Assembly: GCF_046630445.1 (NCBI RefSeq) | Contig: NC_092335.1 | Coordinates: 36,234,501 to 36,298,500, forward strand | Reading direction: 5' to 3' | Length of the DNA: 64,000 bases | From: Rutidosis leptorrhynchoides | Lineage: Eukaryota > Streptophyta > Magnoliopsida > Asterales > Asteraceae | In this document: positions 1-13,264 of the stretch, one piece after another | How the letters are laid out: each line of letters begins with the position of its first letter | Numbering within the stretch: position 1 is the first letter of the stretch | Notes under the pieces: generated by a model | Told to the model about the DNA's origin: nothing | Databases searched by the model: none | Seen by the model: the letters and a program-made list of their open reading frames with translations, nothing else | Translations under genes and position numbers: made by a program

Positions 1-49
1 ATTATAGGTATATTAATGATATCAATATAACCCCCGTTATTTGGGGTGA

Positions 50-3000
50 AAATCAACCAACATATTATAATATACGAGAACAATATTAAATGATAAAACA
101 AACTTTATTGAGCACGCAGCGGAAAATGAAACGTAGTTACAATGATAGGAATAACAATAATGGAAATGTTCACATGCAGAAGTAATAAATGCGATATCTC
201 TTGATCCTATGTCCAAGTAGCATCACATAAGCAGTAAGTATAAGAGCTTGAATCAAACAGCACCTGAGACAAAACATGCTAAAGTGTCAACCAAAAGGTT
301 GAGTGAAGTTCATAGGTTTAACAAATAAGTTTGACCGTTTGTTTTAGACCACAAGATTTAATTTGTAAGGTTGATCTCCCGCAGGATCAAAAAGTAGATC
401 TCGCAGATCCAAAAGTTATGCCAGTGCGTGATATTTAGACTAAACGTTCAAGTTTGCCCCATGACAAGTTGTGTCTGTCCTTGTCGGTTTAAATTTCATT
501 ATCAAGTAATACAAAGACTGAGTCAAATGTATCGGGGACGTTACTCCCGATAGGCCTACCCCCAATAAATAAGTATGCCGCAGCACTTAAAAATATCACT
601 GTAGGGACTTAGTCAGACACAGCTGGGTATAGCATAGTTTTAACAGTTGGTACTGATATTTAGACTAGACTTTCAAGTTTACCCCGTGTCAAGTTATAGT
701 TTATACTTGTCGGTTGGGGGCTTGCTGGTCATAGCCCAACATATCATAGTTTAATAGTTGATACGTGTAAGTACTGATATTTAGACTAGACTTTCAAGTT
801 TACCCCGTAACAAGTTATCGTTTATACTTATCGGTTGGGGGCTTGCTGGTCATAGCCCAACATATCACAATTTAATAGTTAATACGTGTAAAACAGTTAT
901 AAAAGTTGTGCATGTATTCTCACCCCAAAAGTTATAAAACAGTTATGAAATAGTAAAAAGTGGGGCTATGAATTCACGTATATAAATATTGTAAAACAGT
1001 TATTAAAATATTGCATGTTAAAAATTTAAAAGCACGCATGTGTCTCACCCCATAGTTTCAAAAAGTAATGAAATAGTAAAAAGTGGGGCTATGAAATTCA
1101 CGTATATAAATATTGTAAAACAGTTATTAAAATATTGCATGTTAAAAATTTAAAAGCACGCATGTGTCTCACCCCATAGTTTCAAAAAGTAATGAAATAG
1201 TAAAAAGTGGGGCTATGAAATTCACGTATATAAATATTGTAAAACAGTTATTAAAATATTGCATGTTAAAAATTTAAAAATCAAGCATGTGTCTCACCCC
1301 ATAGTTTCAAAACAGTAATGAAATAGTAAAAAGTGGGGCTATGAAATTCACGTATATAAATATTGTAAAACAGTTATTAAAATATTGCATGTTAAAAATT
1401 TAAAAGCAAGCATGTGTCTCACCCCATAGTTTCAAAACAGTAATGAAATAGTAAAAAGTGGGGCTATGAAATTCACGTATATAAATATTGTAAAACAGTT
1501 ATTAAAATATTGCATGTTAAAAATTTAAAAGCACGCATGTGTCTCACCCCATAGTTTCAAAAAGTAATGAAATAGTAAAAAGTGGGGCTATGAAATTCAC
1601 GTATATAAATATTGTAAAACAGTTATTAAAATATTGCATGTTAAAAATTTAAAAGCACGCATGTGTCTCACCCCATAGTTTCAAAAAGTAATGAAATAGT
1701 AAAAAGTGGGGCTATGAAATTCACGTATATAAATATTGTAAAACAGTTATTAAAATATTGCATGTTAAAAATTTAAAAGCACGCATGTGTCTCACCCCAT
1801 AGTTTCAAAAAGTAATGAAATAGTAAAAAGTGGGGCTATGAAATTCACCTTAGTAAGTAGAGAGAGAGTTATTCCTCAGAATAGAGAGTTGAACGAGTGA
1901 GCAGGAAAGTCAACCTATTGACATTTAAGAGTAGTTAAGTGTTTTGCCCATGTTTAAGTTTAAGTATGTGTTTAAGTATAGTTTGTTTTACTAAGTTTCT
2001 ATTCCTAGTAAGTTACTATTTTTATAAAGTTTCTATTTTTAGAAAGTTTCTTATTTTACTAAGTTTCTATGACTAGAGAGTTTCTACTTTTATGAGTGTT
2101 TCCATTTTAGGATACTTGCCGTATTAGATAAGCTTCCAATCACCCCTTTCCCTTCGAATGGCTAATTTAGATCTAGGGGCTTGAGCCATAGGACCCTTTA
2201 AATCGGAAGTCCAAACCCTCTGCCTAGAATCTCGTAGAAACCATTCGTCAAGAAAGTTCGAAGATCTATACATCTCTAATACATATCCCAAAATGTTTGT
2301 GTGCTACAATATAAGTAGTAGGTTATAGGTGCTAGTAATAGTAATAGTATATACATGTTAAGTACTAGTATAAGTAGTATTAGGGTTTAAGGTTTTAATA
2401 TGTATATGTATATATAAAAATATATATATATTTTTTTTACATGTATATATGTATATATAAATCTAGGTGTGTTTATGGATAACAAGTTTATAATATGAAT
2501 ATGAATTAACAAAGATTAAAGTTTATGTAAATAGTTTAGGGTTTATGTTATACCTTTGAAGATTCAAGATAATTAACAAAGAAAAGATGAACACGATGAA
2601 GATGGAAGATCAAAGCCTTGAAAATCTTGAAGAACTCCTTGAAGATTCTTGAAGAACACGAAGAACAAGCTTGAAGATCCGAATACCACAAGAGAGGGAG
2701 AGGGAGAGATTGTTTTTGAGAGAGGATTTTGGTGTGATTTGTGAATGAGAAACTAGGAGTTTATATAGTGCAAGTATTAGAGTGTTAGTCAACATAAGGA
2801 TGTTCTAATTAATGATTTTATTTTATTTTATAATTTTTAGTCAACAATAGGTGGTACTAGTTTATATATATATTATTTTAATTTTTAGTCAACATAAGGA
2901 TGTAATTGTTTAAGATTCTTTAGTCTCATTATTATTACTATTATTACTATTATTATTTTTTACATTTACTACATGATAAGTATTATTTTCTTTTTACTAA

Positions 3001-3314
3001 TTCATGACTTGTATATATTTAGTTCTCAATTGTTTTATTATTTATATAAATGTCAATTTTTATTTATTACTTATAGGTTATCAGTTATAATATTACATAA
3101 ATGCATAAATTTTAATTAGCAGTGAGTGTCGACTAACAGTTTATTATTTTCATCTTTTATTAACTTGTCAATTATTGCACAAAGTTAATTAATATGTTTT
3201 CTAACTCTTAATACTTAACAATTGTTGATTAAAGTTTAATCATTAAGTTTTGATTATATTGTTTGGGCATTTAATATTGGAAAAATATAGAATGGAAAAA
3301 TGAGGGTCGTTATA
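50..3314 (-). mobile_element. Chromovirus LTR, minus orientation, worn 3' end
   Basis: Long terminal repeat of the main Ty3/gypsy family, read on the minus strand from 3314 down to about 50. Its 5' edge is the tataacgaccctca boundary (plus 3301-3314), preceded by a polypurine tract and the pol stop. It carries W-box repeats, a TATA box, a telo-box leader and about seven minisatellite units, so it is the longest LTR here (about 3.26 kb). The last 50 bases or so before the window edge no longer match other copies. It is the 3' LTR of the pol fragment that follows. Confidence 0.8.
940..1850 (-). repeat. 124-bp minisatellite inside LTR, about 7 units
   Basis: The word gtggggctatg recurs about every 124 bases (961, 1083, 1207, 1334, 1458, 1582, 1707, 1831). 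Units differ by a 3-base indel (caaaaagtaatg versus caaaacagtaatg) and a cacgc/caagc change. Each unit holds a tatataaata string and pairs of CCCC/GGGG and TTTCA/TGAAA that could form a small stem. The same array sits in every LTR copy with different unit numbers. Confidence 0.92.
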
Positions 3315-3325
3315 GTACCTCCCCG
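3315..3325 (-). promoter_or_regulatory. Polypurine tract of the chromovirus
   Basis: On the minus strand the string cggggaggtac lies directly before the LTR edge and just after the pol stop codon. This is where the plus-strand DNA primer of an LTR retrotransposon is expected. The same tract precedes the LTR starts at 9832, 16733, 22304, 30625, 36580 and 45749. Confidence 0.75.
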
Positions 3326-3351
3326 TTATTGAAAACTTCGTCCCGAAGTTT

Positions 3352-5046
3352 TTAGGTAGTTTTCTCGTTTGCATCAGCAGTTGAGAAGAGATGGGGATAT
3401 TTCCGTTTCATATGGTCTTTGCGTTCCCAGGTATATTCGGGGCCTCTACGCGAATTCCACCGGACTTTAACGATAGGTATATTGCTTTTACGCGTTTGTT
3501 TGACCTCTCCTTCCATGATTTCTATAGGTTCTTCAACGAAGTGCATTTGCTCATCAATGCGGACATCATCCAGAGGAATAACGAGTGTGTCATCGGCAAG
3601 ACACCGTTTAAGATTTGAGACATGAAACACATCATGTACTTGACTAAGTTCGGTTGGCAGTTCTAATCGGTATGCCACGGGACCGACTCTTTCAGTGATT
3701 GTGAATGGTCCAACATATCGTGGACTGAGTTTACTTCGCTTACCGAAGCGGACAACACCTTTCCAAGGGGATACTTTCAACATGACTTTATCTCCAACTT
3801 GGTATTCGATGTCTTTTCGTTTCTTATTGGCATAGCTTTTCTGTCGGCTACGGGCAGTTTCTAAACGTTGCTTGATTTGAACGATCTTTTCGGTAGTTTC
3901 GTGAATAATTTCAGGACCAGTTAAATGTCTGTCCTCAAGTTCATCCCAACACAAAGGAGATCTACACTTCCGTCCATATAAAGCTTCAAAAGGTGCAGCC
4001 TTAATGCTGGAGTGATAACTGTTATTATAAGAAAATTCAACCAAAGGTAGATGTCTATCCCATCCTTTGCCGAAATCGATTGCACAAGCACGTAGCATAT
4101 CCTCCATAGTTTGAATGGTTCGTTCACTTTGACCATCGGTTTGCGGATGATAAGCTGTACTCATGTCGAGTTGAGTTCCAAGAGCAGATTGTAAAGTTTT
4201 CCAAAATCTAGAAACAAATCGACTATCGCGATCAGAAATGATCGAGATAGGAACACCATGACGTGAGACGATTTCTTTAATATAAAGCTGTGCTAATCTC
4301 TCCATCTTGTCGGTTTCCTTGATTGGTATGAAATGTGCAGATTTAGTAAGACGATCAACTACGACCCAAATAGTATCGTTACCGTTCGAAGTCTTAGGTA
4401 ACTTAGTAACGAAGTCCATAGTGATACCTTCCCACTTCCACTGCGGAATGTCGGGTTGTGTCAACAGACCAGAAGGCTTTTGATGTTCGGCCTTGACTTT
4501 CAAACAAGTGAGACACTTACTAACATAAGTAGCAATATCGGCTTTCATGTTAGGCCACCAGTAGAATTCCTTCACATCGTGATACATCTTACTGGAACCG
4601 GGATGGATAGAATATCTAGTCTTATGTGCTTCATCCAAGACTAGTTCGCGAAGATTACCAAAACGAGGAACCCAGATTCTATTGCCAAAGTACCGTGTAC
4701 CATTAGCTTTCACTTGAAGTTGGTTCTCAAAACCAATAGGTCCTTCACCTTCGATAAGTGTCGGTCTAATAGCTTCCAATTGAGCTTCACAGATTCGTGA
4801 AATAAGATTCGATTTGATTTTTAGGTTTAAAGCACGAACACGTTTAATATCGTCTTTTCGACTAAGGGCATCGGCAACTACATTCGCCTTGCCAGGATGA
4901 TATTTCAGCTCACAATAATAATCGTTCAATGTCTCGAGCCATCGACTTTGCCTCATATTCAGCTGTTTTTGATCAAAGATGTGTCGAAGACTTTTATGGT
5001 CAGTGTACACCGTAAAGTGATTACCATAGAGATAAATAGTTTTCAT
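3352..5046 (-). CDS. pol: Truncated Ty3/gypsy pol: RNase H end, integrase, chromodomain
   Basis: An open frame of 564 codons from the 3' half of a chromovirus pol. Residues 1-63 are the end of RNase H (YTDHKSL at 14-20, ADALSR at 58-63). Residues 141-181 form the integrase HHCC zinc site (H141, H148, C178, C181). The catalytic core has D211, D272 and E308, with exactly 35 residues between the last two (DD35E). Residues 504-555 are a C-terminal chromodomain ending [18 protein letters not shown]. This combination marks the Tekay/Del chromovirus branch, whose chromodomain steers insertion to chromatin marks. Gag, protease, RT and most of RNase H are missing. The first codons abut an inverted LTR minisatellite, so the apparent ATG is not a native start. 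All catalytic residues are intact, making this the least damaged coding copy in the block, but it cannot act alone. Confidence 0.92.
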   Translation of the reverse strand: MKTIYLYGNHFTVYTDHKSLRHIFDQKQLNMRQSRWLETLNDYYCELKYHPGKANVVADALSRKDDIKRVRALNLKIKSNLISRICEAQLEAIRPTLIEGEGPIGFENQLQVKANGTRYFGNRIWVPRFGNLRELVLDEAHKTRYSIHPGSSKMYHDVKEFYWWPNMKADIATYVSKCLTCLKVKAEHQKPSGLLTQPDIPQWKWEGITMDFVTKLPKTSNGNDTIWVVVDRLTKSAHFIPIKETDKMERLAQLYIKEIVSRHGVPISIISDRDSRFVSRFWKTLQSALGTQLDMSTAYHPQTDGQSERTIQTMEDMLRACAIDFGKGWDRHLPLVEFSYNNSYHSSIKAAPFEALYGRKCRSPLCWDELEDRHLTGPEIIHETTEKIVQIKQRLETARSRQKSYANKKRKDIEYQVGDKVMLKVSPWKGVVRFGKRSKLSPRYVGPFTITERVGPVAYRLELPTELSQVHDVFHVSNLKRCLADDTLVIPLDDVRIDEQMHFVEEPIEIMEGEVKQTRKSNIPIVKVRWNSRRGPEYTWERKDHMKRKYPHLFSTADANEKTT

Positions 5047-6588
5047 TACTTTTTGAAACTATGGGGTGAGACACATGCTTGATTTTTAAATTTTTAACAT
5101 GCAATATTTTAATAACTGTTTTACAATATTTATATACGTGAATTTCATAGCCCCACTTTTTACTATTTCATTACTGTTTTGAAACTATGGGGTGAGACAC
5201 ATGCTTGCTTTTAAATTTTTAACATGCAATATTTTAATAACTGTTTTACAATATTTATATACGTGAATTTCATAGCCCCACTTTTTACTATTTCATTACT
5301 GTTTTGAAACTATGGGGTGAGACACATGCTTGCTTTTAAATTTTTAACATGCAATATTTTAATAACTGTTTTACAATATTTATATACGTGAATTTCATAG
5401 CCCCACTTTTTACTATTTCATTACTTTTTGAAACTATGGGGTGAGACACATGCGTGCTTTTAAATTTTTAACATGCAATATTTTAATAACTGTTTTACAA
5501 TATTTATATACGTGAATTTCATAGCCCCACTTTTTACTATTTCATTACTTTTTGAAACTATGGGGTGAGACACATGCGTGCTTTTAAATTTTTAACATGC
5601 AATATTTTAATAACTGTTTTACAATATTTATATACGTGAATTCATAGCCCCACTTTTTACTATTTCATAACTGTTTTATAACTTTTGGGGTGAGAATACA
5701 TGCACAACTTTTATAACTGTTTTACACGTATTAACTATTAAATTGTGATATGTTGGGCTATGACCAGCAAGCCCCCAACCGATAAGTATAAACGATAACT
5801 TGTTACGGGGTAAACTTGAAAGTCTAGTCTAAATATCAGTACTTACACGTATCAACTATTAAACTATGATATGTTGGGCTATGACCAGCAAGCCCCCAAC
5901 CGACAAGTATAAACGATAACTTGACACGGGGTAAACTTGAAAGTCTAGTCTAAATATCAGTACCAACTGTTAAAACTATGCTATACCCGGCTATGTCCGA
6001 CTAAGTCCCTACAGTGATATTTTTAAGTGCTGCGGCATGCTTATTTATTGGGGGTAGGCCTATCGGGAGTAACGTCCCCGATACATTTGACTAAGTCTTT
6101 GTATTACTTGATAATGAAATTAAACCGACAAGGACAGACACAACTTGTCATGGGGCAAACTTGAATGTTTAGTCTAAATATCACGCACTGGCATAACTTT
6201 TGGATCTGCGAGATCTACTTTTTGATCCTGCGGGAGATCAACGTTACAAACTAAATCTTGTGGTCTAAAACAACGATAACTACTTTTGTTAAACCTATGA
6301 ACTTCACTCAACCTTTTTGGTTGACACTTTAGCATGTTTTGTCTCAGGTGCTGTTTGATTCAAGCTTTCTTATCTACTACTTATGTGATGCTACTTGGAC
6401 TTAGAATCAAGAGATATCGCATTTATTACTTCTGCATATGAACAATTACTTTATCGTTATTTCCATTATTGTAACGACATTTCATTTTCCGCTGCGTACT
6501 CAATAAAGTTAAATTTTCTCATTTAGTATTGTTCTCGTATTATAATATGTTGGTTTATTTGATATTAGTAACGTTTCTTCCAGAGCCT
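5047..6588 (+). mobile_element. 3' half of chromovirus LTR, plus orientation
   Basis: Starts inside a minisatellite unit, runs through about five units (to about 5690), then the paired 124-bp GGGGTAAACTTGAAAG repeats, and ends at the cttccagagcctattgggag LTR terminus. It is joined head-on to the minus-strand pol fragment at about 5040-5050 and tail-to-tail with the next LTR at 6588. Confidence 0.85.
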
Positions 6589-8304
6589 ATTGGGAGAAAC
6601 GTTACTAATATCAAATAAACCAACATATTATAATACGAGAACAATACTAAATGAGAAAATTTAACTTTATTGAGTACGCAGCGGAAAATGAAATGTCGTT
6701 ACAATAATGGAAATAACGATAAAGTAATTGTTCATATGCAGAAGTAATAAATGCGATATCTCTTGATCCTAAGTCCAAGTAGCATCACATAAGTAGTAGA
6801 TAAGAAAGCTTGAATCAAACAGCACCTGAGACAAAACATGCTAAAGTGTCAACCAAAAAGGTTGAGTGAAGTTCATAGGTTTAACAAAAGTAGTTATCGT
6901 TGTTTTTAGACCACAAGATTTAGTTGTAAAGTTGATCTCCCGCAGGATCAAAAAGTAGATCTCGCAGATCCAAAAGTTATGCCAGTGCGTGATATTTAGA
7001 CTAAACGTTCAAGTTTGCCCCATGACAAGTTGTGTCTGTCCTTGTCGGTTTAAATTTCATTATCAAGTAATACAAAGACTGAGTCAAATGTATCGGGGAC
7101 GTTACTCCCGATAGGCCTACCCCCAATAAATAAGCATGCCACAGCACTTAAAAATATCACTGTAGGGACTTAGTCGGACATAGCCGGGTATAGCATAGTT
7201 TTAACAGTTGGTACTAATATTTAGACTAGACTTTCAAGTTTACCCCGTGTCAAGTTATCGTTTATACTTGTCGGTTGGGGGCTTGCTGGTCATAGCCCAA
7301 CATATCATAGTTTAATAGTAGATACGTGTAAGTACTGATATTTAGACTAGACTTTCAAGTTTACCCCGTAATATGTTATCGTTTATACTTATCGGTTGGG
7401 GGCTTGCTGGTCATAGCCCAACATATCACAGTTTAATAGTTAATACGTGTAAAACAGTTATAAAAGTTGTGCATGTATTCTCACCCCAAAAGTTATAAAA
7501 TAGTTATGAAACAGTAAAAAGTGGGGCTATGAATTCAAGTATATAAATATTGTAAAATAGTTATTAAAATATTGCATGTTAAAAATTTAAAAGCAAGCAT
7601 GTGTCTCACCCCATAGTTTCAAAACAGTAATGAAATAGTAAAAAGTGGGGCTATGAAATTCACGTATATAAATATTGTAAAACAGTTATTAAAATATTGC
7701 ATGTTAAAAATTTAAAAGCAAGCATGTGTCTCACCCCATAGTTTCAAAACAGTAATGAAATAGTAAAAAGTGGGGCTATGAAATTCACGTATATAAATAT
7801 TGTAAAACAGTTATTAAAATATTGCATGTTAAAAATTTAAAAATCAAGCATGTGTCTCACCCCATAGTTTCAAAACAGTAATGAAATAGTAAAAAGTGGG
7901 GCTATGAAATTCACGTATATAAATATTGTAAAACAGTTATTAAAATATTGCATGTTAAAAATTTAAAAGCAAGCATGTGTCTCACCCCATAGTTTCAAAA
8001 CAGTAATGAAATAGTAAAAAGTGGGGCTATGAAATTCACGTATATAAATATTGTAAAACAGTTATTAAAATATTGCATGTTAAAAATTTAAAAGCACGCA
8101 TGTGTCTCACCCCATAGTTTCAAAAAGTAATGAAATAGTAAAAAGTGGGGCTATGAAATTCACGTATATAAATATTGTAAAACAGTTATTAAAAAATTGC
8201 ATGTTAAAAATTTAAAAGCAAGCATGTGTCTCACCCCATAGTTTCAAAACAGTAATGAAATAGTAAAAAGTGGGGCTATGAAATTCACGTATATAAATAT
8301 TTTA
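6588..8304 (-). mobile_element. 3' half of chromovirus LTR, minus orientation
   Basis: Reverse complement of the preceding LTR half. It begins at aaacgttactaatatc and carries seven minisatellite units between about 7505 and 8304. It differs from its mirror partner by scattered substitutions (for example tagttgtaaag versus cgttacaaac), so the two arms are separate copies. It stops inside a unit at about 8304, where orientation flips again. Confidence 0.85.
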
Positions 8305-9702
8305 CAGTTATGGGGTGAGACACATGCTTGATTTTTAAATTTTTAACATGCAATATTTTAATAACTGTTTTACAATATTTATATACGTGAATTTCATAGC
8401 CCCATTTTTTACTATTTCATTACTTTTTGAAACTATGGGGTGAGACACATGCTTGCTTTTAAATTTTTAACATGCAATATTTTAATAACTGTTTTACAAT
8501 ATTTATATACGTGAATTTCATAGCCCCACTTTTTACTATTTCATTACTTTTTGAAACTATGGGGTGAGACACATGCGTGCTTTTAAATTTTTAACATGCA
8601 ATATTTTAATAACTGTTTTACAATATTTATATACGTAAATTTCATAGCCCCACTTTTTACTATTTCATTACTGTTTTGAAACTATGGGGTGAGACACATG
8701 CTTGCTTTTAAATTTTTAACATGCAATATTTTAATAACTGTTTTACAATATTTATATACGTGAATTCATAGCCCCAATTTTTACTGTTTCATAATTGTTC
8801 TATAACTTTTGGGGTGAGAATACATGCACAACTTTTATAACTGTTTTACACGTATTAACTATTAAACTGTGATATGTTGGGCTATGACCAGCAAGCCCCC
8901 AACCGATAAGTATAAACGATAACTTGTTACGGGGTAAACTTGAAAGTCTAGTCTAAATATCAGTACTTACACGTATCTACTATTAAACTGTGATATGTTG
9001 GGCTATGACCAGCAAGCCCCCAACCGACAAGTATAAACGATAACTTGACACGGGGTAAACTTGAAAGTCTAGTCTAAATATCAGTACCAACTGTTAAAAC
9101 TATGCTATACCCGGCTATGTCCGACTAAGTCCCTACAGTGATATTTTTAAGTGCTGCGGCATGCTTATTTATTGGGGGTAGGCCTATCGGGAGTAACGTC
9201 CCCGATACATTTGACTAAGTCTTTGTATTACTTGATAATGAAATTAAACCGACAAGGACAGACACAACTTGTCATGGGGCAAACTTGAATGTTTAGTCTA
9301 AATATCACGCACTGGCATAACTTTTGGATCTGCGAGATCTACTTTTTGATCCTGCGGGAGATCAACGTTACAAACTAAATCTTGTGGTCTAAAACAACGA
9401 TAACTACTTTTGTTAAACCTATGAACTTCACTCAACCTTTTTGGTTGACACTTTAGCATGTTTTGTCTCAGGTGCTGTTTGATTCAAGCTTTCTTATCTA
9501 CTACTTATGTGATGCTACTTGGACTTAGGATCAAGAGATATCGCATTTATTACTTCTGCATATGAACAATTACTTTATCGTTATTTCCATTATTGTAACG
9601 ACATTTCATTTTCCGCTGCGTACTCAATAAAGTTAAATTTTCTCATTTAGTATTGTTCTCGTATTATAATATGTTGGTTTATTTGATATTAGTAGCGTAG
9701 AG
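8305..9702 (+). mobile_element. 3' half of chromovirus LTR, plus orientation
   Basis: Begins mid-unit (atggggtgagacac), has about four minisatellite units, then the normal LTR 3' sequence up to gatattagta at 9701. It is then cut directly into the last codons of the chromodomain at 9696-9702, so PBS, gag and nearly all pol are deleted between two same-orientation LTR pieces. Confidence 0.85.
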
Positions 9703-9794
9703 GCCCCGAATATACCTGGGAACGCAAAGACCATATGAAACGGAAATATCCCCATCTCTTCTCAACTGCCGATGCAAACGAGGAAACTACCTAA
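9696..9794 (+). pseudogene. Chromodomain C-terminal remnant (33 codons)
   Basis: Reads in frame from [11 protein letters not shown] to the pol stop TAA at 9792-9794, followed by the polypurine tract and an LTR start at 9832. It is all that remains of the internal region between the LTR pieces at 8305-9702 and 9832-11437. It begins after the shared nonsense codon seen in the other defective copies, so its relation to them cannot be judged from it. Confidence 0.8.
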
Positions 9795-9831
9795 AAACTT
9801 CGGGACGAAGTTTTCAATAACGGGGAGGTAC

Positions 9832-11437
9832 TATAACGACCCTCATTTTTTCCATTCTATATTTTTCCAATATTAAAAGCCCAAACAATATAATTAAAAC
9901 TTAATGATTAAACTTTAATCAACAATTGTTAAGTGTTAAGAGTTAGAAAACATATTAATTAACTTTGTACAAAAATTGACAAGTTAATAAAAGATGAAAA
10001 TAATAAACTGTTAGTCGACACTCACTGCTAATTAAAATTTATGCATTTATGTAATATTATAACTAATAACCTATAAGTAATAAATAAAAAGTGACATTTA
10101 TATAAATAATAAAACAATTGGGAACTAAATATATACAAGTCATGAATTAGTAAAAAGAAAATAATACTTATCATGTAGTAAATGTAAAAATAATAATAAT
10201 AATAATAATAGTAATAATAATGAGACTAAAAAAATCTTACATCCTTATGTTGACTAAAAATAAAGTGTAAACTAGTACATCCTTATGTTGACTAATTATA
10301 AACTAGTACCACCTATTGTTGACTAAAAATTATAAAAAAAAATAAAATCATTAATTAGAACATCCTTATGTTGACTAACACTCTAATACTTGCACTATAT
10401 AAACACCTAGTTTCTCATTCACAAATCACACCAAAATCCTCTCTCAAAAACAATCTCTCCCTCTCCCTCTCTTGTGGTATTCGGATCTTCAAGCTTGTTC
10501 TTCGTGTTCTTCAAGAATCTTCAAGGAGTTCTTCAAGATTTTCAAGGCTTTGATCTTCCATCTTCATCGTGTTCATCTTTTCTTTGTTAATTATCTTGAA
10601 TCTTCAAATGTATAACATAAACCCTAAACTATTTACATAAACTTTGATCTTTGATAATTCATATTCATATTATAAACTTGTTATTCATAAGTATATACAT
10701 AAACACACCTAGATTTATATATACATATATACATGTAAAAAAATATTTTTATATATATATATATACATATATATACGAATTATATATACATATACATATT
10801 AAAACCTTAAACCCTAATTACACCTAAACTATAATTCTTAAACCCTAATTAATTAAACTCTAAACATTTATGAAACCCTAGGACATTAATTACTAAACCC
10901 TAGTTATTAATTACTACTTTAATTAACTAACCCTAATTAATGAAACCCTAATACTACTTATACTAGTACTTAACATGTATACACTATTACTATTACTAGC
11001 ACCTATAACCTACTAATTATATTGTAGCACAAAAACATTTTGGGATATGTATTAGAGATGTATAGATCTTCGAACTTTCTTGACGAATGGTTTCTACGAG
11101 ATTCTAGGCAGAGGGTTTGGATTTCCGATTTAAAGGGTCCTATGGCTCAAGCCCCTAGATCTAAATTAGCCATTCGAAGGGAAATGGGTGATTGGAAGCT
11201 TATCTAATACGGCAAGTATCCTAAAATGGAAACACTCATAAAAGTAGAAACTCTCTAGTCATAGAAACTTAGTAAAATAAGAAACTTTCTAAAAATAGAA
11301 ACTTTATAAAAATAGTAACTTACTAGGAATAGAAACTTAGTAAAACAAACGATACTTAAACACATACTTAAACTTAAACATGGGCAAAACACTTAACTAC
11401 TCTTAAATGTCAATAGGTTGACTTTCCTGCTCACTCC
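9832..11437 (+). mobile_element. 5' half of chromovirus LTR, plus orientation
   Basis: Starts tataacgacc right after the polypurine tract. It contains the TAA-rich run, four catccttatgttgacta repeats, a TATA box (ctatataaac, about 10396), a CT-rich leader and the telo-box region, and breaks off at gctcactc (11437). It is almost identical to 16733-18335. Confidence 0.88.
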
Positions 11438-12845
11438 TTGAAGATGGAAGATGAAGATGGAAGATCAAAGCCTTGAAAATCTTGAATGATAAAACAAACT
11501 TTATTGACTTCGCAGCGGAAAATGAAATGTCGTTACAATAATGGAAATAACGATAAAGTAATTGTTCATATGCAGAAGTAATAAATGCGATATCTCTTGA
11601 TCCTAAGTCCAGGTAGCATCACATAAGTAGTAGATAAGAAAGCTTGAATCAAACAGCACCTGAGACAAAACATGCTAAAGTGTCAACCAAAAAGGTTGAG
11701 TGAAGTTCATAGGTTTAACAAAAGTAGTTATCGTTGTTTTTAGACCACAAGATTTAGTTGTAAAGTTGATCTCCCGCAGGATCAAAAAGTAGATCTCGCA
11801 GATCCAAAAGTTATGCCAGTGCGTGATATTTAGACTAAACGTTCAAGTTTGCCCCATGACAAGTTGTGTCTGTCCTTGTCGGTTTAAATTTCATTATCAA
11901 GTAATACAAAGACTGAGTCAAATGTATCGGGGACGTTACTCCCGATAGGCCTACCCCCAATAAATAAGCATGCCACAGCACTTAAAAATATCACTGTAGG
12001 GACTTAGTCGGACATAGCCGGGTATAGCATAGTTTTAACAGTTGGTACTAATATTTAGACTAGACTTTCAAGTTTACCCCGTGTCAAGTTATCGTTTATA
12101 CTTGTCGGTTGGGGGCTTGCTGGTCATAGCCCAACATATCATAGTTTAATAGTAGATACGTGTAAGTACTGATATTTAGACTAGACTTTCAAGTTTACCC
12201 CGTAATATGTTATCGTTTATACTTATCGGTTGGGGGCTTGCTGGTCATAGCCCAACATATCACAGTTTAATAGTTAATACGTGTAAAACAGTTATAAAAG
12301 TTGTGCATGTATTCTCACCCCAAAAGTTATAAAATAGTTATGAAACAGTAAAAAGTGGGGCTATGAATTCAAGTATATAAATATTGTAAAATAGTTATTA
12401 AAATATTGCATGTTAAAAATTTAAAAGCAAGCATGTGTCTCACCCCATAGTTTCAAAACAGTAATGAAATAGTAAAAAGTGGGGCTATGAAATTCACGTA
12501 TATAAATATTGTAAAACAGTTATTAAAATATTGCATGTTAAAAATTTAAAAGCAAGCATGTGTCTCACCCCATAGTTTCAAAACAGTAATGAAATAGTAA
12601 AAAGTGGGGCTATGAAATTCACGTATATAAATATTGTAAAACAGTTATTAAAATATTGCATGTTAAAAATTTAAAAGCAAGCATGTGTCTCACCCCATAG
12701 TTTCAAAACAGTAATGAAATAGTAAAAAGTGGGGCTATGAAATTCACGTATATAAATATTGTAAAACAGTTATTAAAATATTGCATGTTAAAAATTTAAA
12801 AGCACGCATGTGTCTCACCCCATAGTTTCAAAAAGTAATGAAATA
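11438..12845 (-). mobile_element. Inverted LTR pieces: leader scrap plus 3' half
   Basis: About 50 bases of LTR leader on the minus strand (11438-11487) are followed by the LTR 3' end, joined at ttgaatgataaaacaaac, and about four minisatellite units (12340-12845). The right edge passes into internal-region sequence through the shared word atgaaata (about 12838-12846), consistent with microhomology-mediated joining. Here an inverted LTR replaces the 5' LTR of the element at 12846-19451. Confidence 0.8.
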
Positions 12846-13264
12846 TTATCCATGATTTTGAAACTTTTATAATTGTTACTACTCACACACAAACGTATAT
12901 AACTCCCTGTTATATCACGTACCTATATGCCTTATGCCTTTATGCATCGGTTTATGAATCGAAAAATGTCATTGGGTTATCACAGTATACGAATTGAAAG
13001 TCTTTAATCAAAAGATTATTAGATTACATACTTATCACTTTATGATCTCGACACGTCATACTGCCATTATTAAAGTATAGACACATCATATCTTATTATA
13101 TCTTATCGTATCTATCCCAATAGATTTTGTCTAACACTTTTCCTAAATTCCCTCCATAAATTACGGAAATCTTTTTGCTATATACACGTATTCGAGGAGA
13201 CGAATATATCATCCAGTATTCAACACTAATCTCATATCAAAAACCCTAATTCCAAACACATAAT

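Noticed and set aside
940..1850. Regular repeats and spacers reminiscent of a CRISPR array
   Set aside because: The whole 124-base unit is repeated, with no unique spacers, and the same array lies in every LTR of a plant retrotransposon.
10368..10553. 61-codon ORF in the LTR leader, repeated in most LTRs
   Set aside because: It spans the W-box, TATA and CT-rich leader, begins upstream of the likely transcript start, and has simple-sequence composition (Ser/Arg runs).
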